Origin: Bacteroidales bacterium
GTDB taxonomy: Bacteria; Bacteroidota; Bacteroidia; Bacteroidales; UBA932
NCBI GenBank assembly: GCA_015060405.1
Contig: SUYN01000003.1
Coordinates: forward strand, 62,001 to 126,000
Length of the DNA: 64,000 nt
Direction of reading: 5' to 3'
Below, piece after piece: positions 1 to 9,399 of this stretch (position 1 is its first letter; the number at the start of each line of letters is the position of its first letter). A model generated the notes under the pieces. It worked only from the letters and a program-made list of their open reading frames with translations, did not search any database and was not told the DNA's origin. Both the position numbers and the translations under genes were made by a program.

Positions 1-594
1 GACTATCCGGGAATGTATATGCTCGCAGAGGGAGAGGAGCCGAAGCTCCACTCGCTTTCGGGCTTCAATTCATCATATGCATGGGAACTTCATCATATGC
101 TCAATGCCATAGCACGTGGTGAGAAGAACATTCCTGAACTTCTCGAGTACATTCAGAGAGATGCAGAGAGACATCCTGCAGACGCCTTCCGTCTGATGTT
201 CACTTCAAATCACGACGAGAACTCATGGGCAGGTACCGAGTTCGAGAGAATGGGGGACGCTGCAAAGCTTATGGCAGTCCTCACATTTACCCTTCCTAAT
301 GGTCAGCCACTCATCTACACAGGTCAGGAGATGGGCTGGAACAAGAGATTCGAGTTCTTTGAGAAAGATCCGATTCCTGCCTGGGAGAAGAACGAGTATT
401 TCGATTTCTACAAATGGCTCATCGGCATCCGTCACGACAATCCTGCTCTTGCAGCAGGTGACAAGGGAGGTGTGTTTGAAGTCGTTTCTACAGATGACAG
501 CACACTCGTGTTCACACGCACTCTTCCTGGCAACAAGGTGACAGTAAAGGCAGAGCTCAAGGCTCCTTGGTCATATGAAATCACAGCTGAATAG
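1..594 (+). CDS. Alpha-amylase family glycoside hydrolase (GH13), C-terminal part
   Basis: The reading frame is open from base 1, so the 5' part lies outside the window; the first ATG in view (13) is internal. The visible part carries the GH13 region IV motif FTSNHDEN, whose Asp stabilises the transition state. It continues with PNGQPLIYTGQEMGWNKR, typical of amylase or maltogenic enzymes, and ends in a small beta-rich C-terminal domain. The family hydrolyses alpha-1,4-glucosidic bonds. The next two genes are a second GH13 and a GH97, so this is the end of a starch or maltodextrin utilisation cluster. Exact specificity cannot be told because catalytic regions I-III are missing from view. Confidence 0.9.
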   Translation, partial: DYPGMYMLAEGEEPKLHSLSGFNSSYAWELHHMLNAIARGEKNIPELLEYIQRDAERHPADAFRLMFTSNHDENSWAGTEFERMGDAAKLMAVLTFTLPNGQPLIYTGQEMGWNKRFEFFEKDPIPAWEKNEYFDFYKWLIGIRHDNPALAAGDKGGVFEVVSTDDSTLVFTRTLPGNKVTVKAELKAPWSYEITAE

Positions 595-595
595 C

Positions 596-623
596 TGTCC
601 TGCCGGGCGAAGTCGAGGAATCT
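596..623 (+). repeat. Dispersed intergenic repeat, copy 1
   Basis: The segment starts TGTCCTGCCGGGCGAAGT and ends CGAGGAATCT. It begins two bases after the preceding stop codon and fits a dispersed TGTCAT...GAATCT intergenic repeat type. Related copies are seen at 2571-2682, 60152-60187 and 61432-61458. Confidence 0.55.
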
Positions 624-637
624 CAAAAACAAAGTAT

Positions 638-2569
638 ATGAATAGAATAATAACAGCAATAGCAACAGCAGTCCTTCTGGCTGCATGTTCAACCCCATCT
701 TTCGACCCTGCTTCAGTTGCAGACGCAACGCAGGATCAGGTAACCCGCGTGGAGCCTCTCTCATGGTGGGTAGGAATGAAGACAGACCTTCAGCTCATGG
801 TCTACGGAAAAGGCATCTCGGAATATGATGTCAGGATAGAAGGCGGCAAGGGCGTGTCTGTGGAGAAGGTCACGAAGGCGGAAAGCCCCAACTACCTTTT
901 CGTGGACGTGAATGTCGCTGCTGATGCGCAGCCGGGCACATACTATATCGTCTTCTCGAAGGACGGTGAGTCATTCAAGTATCCATATGAGATCGCAGCC
1001 CGTGCGGAGGGCTCTGCTGAGCGCAAGAGCTTCACGACAGCGGATATGGTATATCTCATAATGCCTGACCGTTTTGCAAACGGTGATGCATCAAATGACT
1101 CTACCGATGACACGACAGAGGATGCTGACCGCTCACACGGCAACGGACGTCACGGCGGTGACATCCAGGGTGTGATCGACCATCTCGACTACATCAGCGA
1201 GCTTGGCGCCACATTCATCTGGACGACTCCGTTCCTTGAGGACAACGATCCGAGGGGCTCATATCACGGATATGCCGCTTCGGATTACTATCACATCGAC
1301 TCCCGCTTCGGCTCGAACGAGCTTTACAGGACTCTTGTGGACAAGGCACGCGAGAAGGGTCTCGGCATCATCATGGACATAGTTCCTAACCATTGCAGCT
1401 ACGTCCACTGGTGGATGGAAGACCTTCCTTTCCAGGACTGGATCCATCAGTTCGATACTTATACGGGTACCAATGTGGCATTCTCGACCAACATGGACCC
1501 GAACGCTTCTTCGAAGGACCTTTATATCCAGGAGAGCGGCTGGTTCGTCCCTACCATGGTCGACATGAACCTCGACAATCCTTATGTCCTCCAGTATTTC
1601 ATCCAGTGGGGAGTGTGGTGGATCGAGTACTCCGGTCTTAACGGCTTCCGTGTGGATACATATCCATATAATGAGAAAGGTCCGGCTTCAGAGTGGTGCA
1701 AGGCCATCATGGAAGAGTATCCGGACTTCAACATCGTAGGTGAGTGCTGGACTTCTTCCATCCCTCAGCTCGCTTACTGGCAGGGTGGCAACGCCAACAA
1801 GGACGGCTTCGATTCGCATCTTCCGTCGATCATGGACTTCCCGCTTCACGACGCGATGCGTGCAGCCCTTGCAGAGGATGAAGGCGGCTGGGGAATGGGC
1901 ATGACCAAGGTCTATGACATACTTTCGCATGACTTCGTATATCATGACCTTTCGAAGATGCTCATCTTCCCGGGCAACCACGACACCGCACGTATCGGTG
2001 ACGTGGTCCGCAAGGATCCCCGTGCCCTCAAGCTCGCGATGACGATGATGGCGACCATGCGAGGAATCCCTCAGATATTCGCAGGTGACGAGCTCATGTT
2101 CGTTTCCAGCAGGCCTGACAATGTGGGTGACCACCCTGGCCTGCGTGTGGACTTCCCTGGAGGATGGGAGGGTGATGAGATCAACCTCTTCACCGAGGAA
2201 GGACGTAAGGCACAGACCCATAATACAGACGGCCTCAAGGTTCAGAAAGGTCAGGCAGATGACCTCTTCAATCATGTAAGCCGCCTCTTCCAGTGGAGAA
2301 AGACAGCTGATGTCATCCACAACGGCAAGACAATGCATTTCATGACCCGTGACAACACATATGCATATTTCCGCTACAATGACGAAGAAGCCGTGTTCGT
2401 CTACATCAACAACACACTTGAAGACAAGACGGTTCCGTGGTCATACTATTCCGAGATCAGCGAAGGCCTCAAGGACGGTGTGGATGTGCTTACGGGCGAG
2501 CCTTTCGAGGTTTCTGATGATACCGTAGTCGCTCCGAAGACCGCACTGGTAGTAGAATATAAAAGGTAA
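638..2569 (+). CDS. Lipoprotein alpha-amylase / neopullulanase-like GH13
   Basis: A 643-residue secreted lipoprotein: the signal MNRIITAIATAVLLAAC ends in a lipobox with Cys at residue 17. An open frame extends upstream to 575 but would begin in the preceding gene and run through an intergenic repeat, so ATG 638 is chosen. An N-terminal Ig-like domain (about residues 25-120) precedes the GH13 barrel. All four GH13 motifs are visible: DIVPNHC, GFRVDTYPY (nucleophile Asp near residue 339), IVGECW (acid Glu near 369) and FPGNHDTAR (Asp near 448). By family knowledge it would cleave alpha-1,4 bonds of starch or pullulan at the cell surface or in the periplasm, like SusA/SusG. It is followed by the GH97 gene, probably in one transcript. 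Confidence 0.92.
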   Translation: MNRIITAIATAVLLAACSTPSFDPASVADATQDQVTRVEPLSWWVGMKTDLQLMVYGKGISEYDVRIEGGKGVSVEKVTKAESPNYLFVDVNVAADAQPGTYYIVFSKDGESFKYPYEIAARAEGSAERKSFTTADMVYLIMPDRFANGDASNDSTDDTTEDADRSHGNGRHGGDIQGVIDHLDYISELGATFIWTTPFLEDNDPRGSYHGYAASDYYHIDSRFGSNELYRTLVDKAREKGLGIIMDIVPNHCSYVHWWMEDLPFQDWIHQFDTYTGTNVAFSTNMDPNASSKDLYIQESGWFVPTMVDMNLDNPYVLQYFIQWGVWWIEYSGLNGFRVDTYPYNEKGPASEWCKAIMEEYPDFNIVGECWTSSIPQLAYWQGGNANKDGFDSHLPSIMDFPLHDAMRAALAEDEGGWGMGMTKVYDILSHDFVYHDLSKMLIFPGNHDTARIGDVVRKDPRALKLAMTMMATMRGIPQIFAGDELMFVSSRPDNVGDHPGLRVDFPGGWEGDEINLFTEEGRKAQTHNTDGLKVQKGQADDLFNHVSRLFQWRKTADVIHNGKTMHFMTRDNTYAYFRYNDEEAVFVYINNTLEDKTVPWSYYSEISEGLKDGVDVLTGEPFEVSDDTVVAPKTALVVEYKR

Positions 2570-2570
2570 G

Positions 2571-2682
2571 AGATTGCCGGTCAAGCCGACAATGACGACT
2601 CTAAGTCATCCCCGGCAACGACGGTTCTAAGTCATCCCCGGCAACGACGACTCTAAGTCATCCCCGGCCTGACCGGGGATCT
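2571..2682 (+). repeat. Compound intergenic repeat: two inverted TCAT/ATCT elements enclosing a 26-bp tandem
   Basis: 2571-2597 is the reverse orientation of the element (AGATTGCCGG...AATGACG) and 2657-2682 the forward orientation (GTCATCCCCGG...GGGGATCT). Between them a 26-bp unit (CTAAGTCATCCCCGGCAACG plus six bases) occurs at 2601-2626 and 2627-2652, with a third start at 2653. The ends can pair as a large hairpin. No ORF is present. Confidence 0.7.
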
Positions 2683-2690
2683 GTAACTGA

Positions 2691-4922
<2,232 letters not shown>

Positions 4923-4979
4923 TATATGATATATTAGGTGTAATCTGTAATCATATTCGGATTTTCAATTAAAATTTTA

Positions 4980-4987
4980 TATATTTG
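4980..4987 (+). promoter_or_regulatory. -7 promoter box for the aminotransferase
   Basis: TATATTTG matches the Bacteroidota -7 consensus TAnnTTTG. It lies 31 bp before the start codon at 5019. No convincing -33 TTTG was found. The predicted start site would fall in the 5' arm of the hairpin at 4987-5011. Confidence 0.5.
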
Positions 4988-5018
4988 ACTCGGCTGCATA
5001 TCAGCCGGGTCATTTTTT
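4987..5018 (+). terminator. Rho-independent terminator abutting a start codon
   Basis: A 10-bp stem (GACTCGGCTG with CAGCCGGGTC, one T-G pair), a 5-base loop CATAT, then A and six T. The next base begins the ATG of the aminotransferase. It would end the GH97 transcript. Confidence 0.75.
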
Positions 5019-6329
5019 ATGGATACTCCTATCAAGACTTCAGCCCTTGCATCCGTATTGGCGGATATGGGCATATCGGACATCGCGGAAGCGACAATAC
5101 GTCAGTCGGGCGCTATCGCCCGTGCTCTTGAGAGCTCTACTTCAACCGAATTCCTGCATCTGGAAATGGGCATTCCGGGACTCCCTCCGTCAGCTGTGGG
5201 AGTGGAAGCGGAGTGTGCCGCCCTTCGTGCCGGCATAGCCTCACAGTACCCCAATATGCTTGGAGCCGAACCTCTGAAAAAACAGGCCTCAAGATTTCTG
5301 AAGGCCTTTCTCGACATCGATGTGGCACCTCTTGGCTGTGTTCCGACAGTAGGGTCCATGCAGGGCGGATTCTGTGCCTTCCTTCTGTGCTCGCATCTCT
5401 CTCCGGAGAAGGACACTATCCTGTTCATAGATCCGGGCTTCCCGGTCCAGCGCAAGCAGGTCCAGATCCTGGGGATCAGGTCAGAATCCTTTGATATCTA
5501 CGACTACAGGGGTGAGAAGCTCGGCCCGAAGATGAAGGAATACCTTTCGACAGGAAGGATTGCCGCCATCATATACTCAAGTCCGAACAATCCGGCATGG
5601 TTCAACCTTACCGAGGACGAGCTCAGGACCATAGGAACACTGGCTACGGAATATGACGCGATTGTGATAGAGGACCTTGCATATATGTGCATGGACTTCC
5701 GAAAACCATTGGGCAAGCCGTTTGAGGCACCGTTCCAGCCGACCGTGGCAAAGTACACGGACAATTATATGATAATGATGTCTGCATCGAAGATGTTCAG
5801 CTATGCAGGCCAGCGCATCGCCATACTTGCAGTGTCGGATGCCTTCTACAACAGGAAGTATCCCGAGCTGGAGCGCCGCTACAGGATGGCGCGTGCCGGA
5901 GATGCCCTGGTGCTCGGAATCATGTACGCCGTTTCTTCCGGCACAAGCCATTCGGCACAGTATGCCTTCGCAGCCATGCTCGAAGCGGCCTGCGACGGTT
6001 CTCTGGATTTTGTGGCCGAGACCTCGGAATATGCATCACGCGCAGCCGTGACCAAGAAAATGTTCCTGGACAACGGTTTCCATATAGTCTATAGCAAGGA
6101 TGGAGATGAGGATGTGAGCGACGGCTTCTTCTACACTGTAGGCTATGAGGGGCTTACGGGCGCGGAACTCATGAAGGAACTGATGCTGTACGGAATATGC
6201 TCCATAGCGCTCTCCCTCACAGGCAGCCGTCAGGACGGAGTCCGTGTCTGCGTGTCCCAGCTGAACCATCCTGAGCAGTTCGAGCTGCTGGAACAGCGCC
6301 TCCGCCAGTTTGCCATGATGCACAAGTAG
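5019..6329 (+). CDS. PLP-dependent aminotransferase class I/II
   Basis: A 436-residue fold-type I aminotransferase. Visible signs are the N-terminal substrate loop MGIPGLPPS, YPNMLGAEPLKKQASRF, the turn YSSPNNPAWF (the conserved Asn-Pro that contacts PLP), VIEDLAYMCMD (Asp to the pyridine nitrogen) and SASKMFSYAGQR, whose Lys forms the Schiff base. It transfers an amino group between an amino acid and a 2-oxo acid in the cytoplasm; the substrate is not evident. ATG 5019 is kept because the stretch before MGISDIAEATIR looks like this family's N-terminus. The CoA-transferase gene follows after 69 bp, possibly in one transcript; a link in amino-acid fermentation is an inference. Confidence 0.88.
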   Translation: MDTPIKTSALASVLADMGISDIAEATIRQSGAIARALESSTSTEFLHLEMGIPGLPPSAVGVEAECAALRAGIASQYPNMLGAEPLKKQASRFLKAFLDIDVAPLGCVPTVGSMQGGFCAFLLCSHLSPEKDTILFIDPGFPVQRKQVQILGIRSESFDIYDYRGEKLGPKMKEYLSTGRIAAIIYSSPNNPAWFNLTEDELRTIGTLATEYDAIVIEDLAYMCMDFRKPLGKPFEAPFQPTVAKYTDNYMIMMSASKMFSYAGQRIAILAVSDAFYNRKYPELERRYRMARAGDALVLGIMYAVSSGTSHSAQYAFAAMLEAACDGSLDFVAETSEYASRAAVTKKMFLDNGFHIVYSKDGDEDVSDGFFYTVGYEGLTGAELMKELMLYGICSIALSLTGSRQDGVRVCVSQLNHPEQFELLEQRLRQFAMMHK

Positions 6330-6350
6330 CTGATATATAATCGATTACAT

Positions 6351-6384
6351 TGAGTCACCTGCTCCATCTGCCGCAGGTGATTCA
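6351..6384 (+). other. Intergenic stem-loop before the CoA-transferase gene
   Basis: TGAGTCACCTGC (6351-6362) pairs with GCAGGTGATTCA (6373-6384), 12 bp with one G-T pair and a 10-base loop. No T-tract follows, so it is a poor terminator. It ends 14 bp before ATG 6399 and might stabilise or regulate the downstream message. Confidence 0.45.
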
Positions 6385-6398
6385 GACTAAAATATTGA

Positions 6399-7697
6399 AT
6401 GACAATGAGATATGTGACACCGGCTGAGGCGGTTCAGCTGATTGATTCAGGAGACAGTGTATATATTCAAGGCAGTACCTCCATCCCTGAGGTGCTGTCG
6501 CAGGCGCTTGCAGACCGTGGGGGCGAGCTTCGCGATGTGACGATATATGCGGCCTTCGCGGTCGGAAGATGTGAGGCTCCATACTGCAGGCCTGAGTATA
6601 AGGATTCGTTCAACGTAAAGAGTCTCTTTGTGGCCAACAACATCCGCAAGTGGCTTGCTGCCGGCTATGGGACGACGATCCCGGCCTTCCTCGGTGAGAT
6701 CCCTGCACTTTTCCGTGACGGGACCCTTCCTCTGGACGCGGTGTTCCTGAATGTGTCTCCACCGAATGACGAGGGTTACTGTTCGTTCGGCGTGTCTGCC
6801 GATCTTGCGGTATCTGCCACCGAATGTGCCCGCAAGGTCATCGTCCAGGTCAATAAGGCGATGCCGTTCTCATACGGAGATGCCCTGATACATGTTTCAC
6901 GAATAGATGCTGCTGTCGAGGTGGATGATCCTCTGGTGGAAGTCCCGACTGCAGTCCCTACAGAGACAGATTCCGCGATAGGAAGGCATATAGCGGAGAT
7001 GATTCCTGACGGAGCGACCCTTCAGATCGGAGTGGGAGGCATACCGAATGCCGTTCTGGCCGCCTTGAAGGACCACCGGCATCTCGGCCTTCACACAGAA
7101 GCCATGACCGACGGTGTGCTGCCTCTTCTGGAGAGCGGTGTCATAGACAACTCCTGCAAGAAGGTCTGCCCGGGTATATCTGTAGCCTCGCTGGCTCTGG
7201 GCTCCCGCAGGTTGTATGATTATATGGATTATCGTGAAGACCTCATCCTCAAGGATGTAGCCTGGACAAACGCCCCCTTCCGTATTGCACAGAATCCCAA
7301 GGTGATGGCCATCAACTCTGCGGTAGAGGTGGACCTTACAGGCCAGGTGTGCGCTGACTCGGTCGGTACCCGCATCATATCCGGAGTCGGCGGGCAGCAT
7401 GACTTCATGTATGGCGGCTCACTCTCCGAAGGCGGCAAGACCTTCATTGCGATTCCGTCCATGACGGACAAGGGGGTCTCCAAGATCAGGCCAGTCCTTA
7501 CAGAAGGAGCAGGAGTGGTCACTACGCGCCATATGATCCAGCACATAGTCACTGAATACGGTGTGGCTGTCCTCAGAGGAAAGAGTCTGGCAGAACGAGC
7601 CCGCGCTCTGATCTCCATCGCACACCCTTCGGTGCGCGAGGAGCTTGAGCGCGAAGCCGTCGCAAGGTTCGGCCATTCGTTCCTGAAGCTTAAATGA
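6399..7697 (+). CDS. Acetyl-CoA hydrolase / CoA-transferase family protein
   Basis: A 432-residue member of the acetyl-CoA hydrolase / 4-hydroxybutyrate or butyrate CoA-transferase family. Seen are PAEAVQLIDSGDSVYIQGSTS at the N-terminus, LQIGVGGIPNAVLAAL, HTEAMTDGVLPLLESG (the family's catalytic Glu region) and GVGGQHDFMYGGSLSEGGK near the C-terminus. The family moves CoA between acyl-CoA and acetate or other short acids. Size and motifs fit a single-chain class I enzyme. The first two ATGs (6399 and 6405) are both possible starts. The gene ends convergent with the nucleoside kinase, 18 bp apart. Which acids it uses cannot be read from sequence. Confidence 0.88.
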   Translation: MTMRYVTPAEAVQLIDSGDSVYIQGSTSIPEVLSQALADRGGELRDVTIYAAFAVGRCEAPYCRPEYKDSFNVKSLFVANNIRKWLAAGYGTTIPAFLGEIPALFRDGTLPLDAVFLNVSPPNDEGYCSFGVSADLAVSATECARKVIVQVNKAMPFSYGDALIHVSRIDAAVEVDDPLVEVPTAVPTETDSAIGRHIAEMIPDGATLQIGVGGIPNAVLAALKDHRHLGLHTEAMTDGVLPLLESGVIDNSCKKVCPGISVASLALGSRRLYDYMDYREDLILKDVAWTNAPFRIAQNPKVMAINSAVEVDLTGQVCADSVGTRIISGVGGQHDFMYGGSLSEGGKTFIAIPSMTDKGVSKIRPVLTEGAGVVTTRHMIQHIVTEYGVAVLRGKSLAERARALISIAHPSVREELEREAVARFGHSFLKLK

Positions 7698-7715
7698 TTC
7701 CTTTTCGGGTGAAGT

Positions 7716-9389
7716 CTAAAGAGTCTGGCCGTCTATGAATTCCCTAAGGATTGAAGTAGGGGGTATTGCTGCTATCTCGGCAGGGCTGAGGGCAGTGATG
7801 CTGTCCAGGAACTTCAACATTCTTGTCGCCTCCACAAATGCAGGTGAGGAAGGAGCTATGCGGCGAAGAAGAGGCTCTGCATAGTACTTCAGCACAGGAA
7901 GTTCGAATATGTGGGCTGAATTGATGACTGCATCCGCATTTTCCTGGAACGGGAAGATGTTCCTGTTCTCTCCACGTCGTACGCTTGCCCATCTTGTTAT
8001 GGTGTCTTCAGGGATGATGCCCCTTGTGCGGTTGTCGCGGATCATCCTCCTGAGCATCCTGTTGTCCGATGTGGAGATGTTGTTGTTTTCATCAAGTGAG
8101 AGTGATGTCAGGGCGGACACATAGACTCTGAACACTTTCGAGCCGTCCACATCAGGAATCATGGCAGGGTTGAGGGCATGGATGCCTTCCATGATGAGGA
8201 TGTCCTTGTCATGCAGCCGCATCATGTTGCCTTCGAAGAATTTCCTTCCTTCCTTGAAGTCAAAGCGAGGTATCTCCACTTCCTTGCCGTCAAGAAGGGC
8301 GTTCAGCTGTTCTCCGAGCAGCTTGAGGTCCATGGCGCCCAGACACTCGAAGTCGAACTCCCCGTTTTCATCGCGCGGAGTCTGGTCCCTTTCCACGAAA
8401 TAGTTGTCGAGTTCGATGACTTTAGGGTTGAGGCCGAGATTGCGGCACTGGAGTGCGAGGCGTTTCGAAGAGGAAGTCTTGCCGCTGCTTGAAGGACCGG
8501 CAATGAATACGATCTTGACGCTTCCCCTCCTGTCGTAGATCTGTCCTGCAGTTTCCGCGAACTTCTTCTCCTGGTATGCTTCCGACAGATTTATCAGCTC
8601 TATGATCTTTCCATTGATAACCTTCTCGTTCAGGGCTCCGACTCCTCTTACACCGAGTATATGGCACCAGTCCGAATGTTCCTTGAGGGCTTTTGAAAGC
8701 TTGGACTGTCTTTTCATCGACAGGACCTTGTCGGGGCTTCCGTCCAACGGATACTGCAGGCAGAATCCGTCATTGTAGCCCATAAGGTCGAAGGTCTTGA
8801 GAAAGCCTGTGGATGGAGCGAGGGGCCCGTAGAATGTATCTGCCTTTCCGTCAAGATAATAGACGCTGTAGTTGAATCTTCCGAGTGTCTTCACCAGATT
8901 GGCCTTTTCCCTCTGGTTGTTCTCCGTGAACACCTTGAATGCATCTTCATAACTGAGCATCTTCTTGGTGAACGGAAGGTCGGCGTCTATCATCGCCTTC
9001 ATCCTGGTCTTTACGGCGGCAAGCTCTTCGTCTGTGATGAAATATACTTTAGGCCTTCCGTCCTCCTGGGCCGTGGTCTCGCGTATTTCGCAATACAGGC
9101 CGCTTGGAAGAGAGTAGTCTATGGACAGAACCTTGTCGGGGAACATCTCCCTCACCACATTCTGAAGCACGAAACTCAATGAACGGATGTAGGTGCGTCT
9201 TCCGTCAGGGTGAGCGTAGCTTACAAATCTGATGTTATGCGGGGATATAATCCTGTAATCCAGAGACTTGAGCTTGTTGTCAACAAGGGCGGCGATGCAT
9301 CCGTCATGTGAGATCTCCTTGAGTGATGTCCCGAAATCCACATCCATATATTCCGATGTGTTCTCGCAATAGATTCTGATTCTTTCCAT
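7716..9389 (-). CDS. Bacteroidota-type nucleoside (uridine-like) kinase with N-terminal TGS-like region
   Basis: A 557-residue protein of two parts. Residues 1-60 resemble a TGS / ubiquitin-like fold and are followed by a threonyl-tRNA-synthetase-like second domain (to about 250). The C-terminal half is a P-loop kinase of the uridine kinase / phosphoribulokinase family: GPSSSGKTSSSKRL (Walker A), ELDNYFVERDQTPRDENGEFDFE (substrate loop), IPRFDFKEGRK and LIMEGIHALNP. The family phosphorylates nucleosides with ATP or GTP; the long fused form is common in Bacteroidota. It is the last gene of an MBL hydrolase, uvrA and kinase operon, 10 bp after uvrA. The role of the N-terminal part is unknown. 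Confidence 0.88.
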   Translation of the reverse strand: MERIRIYCENTSEYMDVDFGTSLKEISHDGCIAALVDNKLKSLDYRIISPHNIRFVSYAHPDGRRTYIRSLSFVLQNVVREMFPDKVLSIDYSLPSGLYCEIRETTAQEDGRPKVYFITDEELAAVKTRMKAMIDADLPFTKKMLSYEDAFKVFTENNQREKANLVKTLGRFNYSVYYLDGKADTFYGPLAPSTGFLKTFDLMGYNDGFCLQYPLDGSPDKVLSMKRQSKLSKALKEHSDWCHILGVRGVGALNEKVINGKIIELINLSEAYQEKKFAETAGQIYDRRGSVKIVFIAGPSSSGKTSSSKRLALQCRNLGLNPKVIELDNYFVERDQTPRDENGEFDFECLGAMDLKLLGEQLNALLDGKEVEIPRFDFKEGRKFFEGNMMRLHDKDILIMEGIHALNPAMIPDVDGSKVFRVYVSALTSLSLDENNNISTSDNRMLRRMIRDNRTRGIIPEDTITRWASVRRGENRNIFPFQENADAVINSAHIFELPVLKYYAEPLLRRIAPSSPAFVEATRMLKFLDSITALSPAEIAAIPPTSILREFIDGQTL

Positions 9390-9399
9390 ATGTATCGTT

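Noticed and set aside
575..637. Upstream extension of the lipoprotein GH13
   Set aside because: It overlaps the previous gene and the intergenic repeat and would bury the lipoprotein signal.
1688..2338. 216-codon minus-strand frame inside the GH13 gene
   Set aside because: Antisense shadow of a well-supported enzyme.
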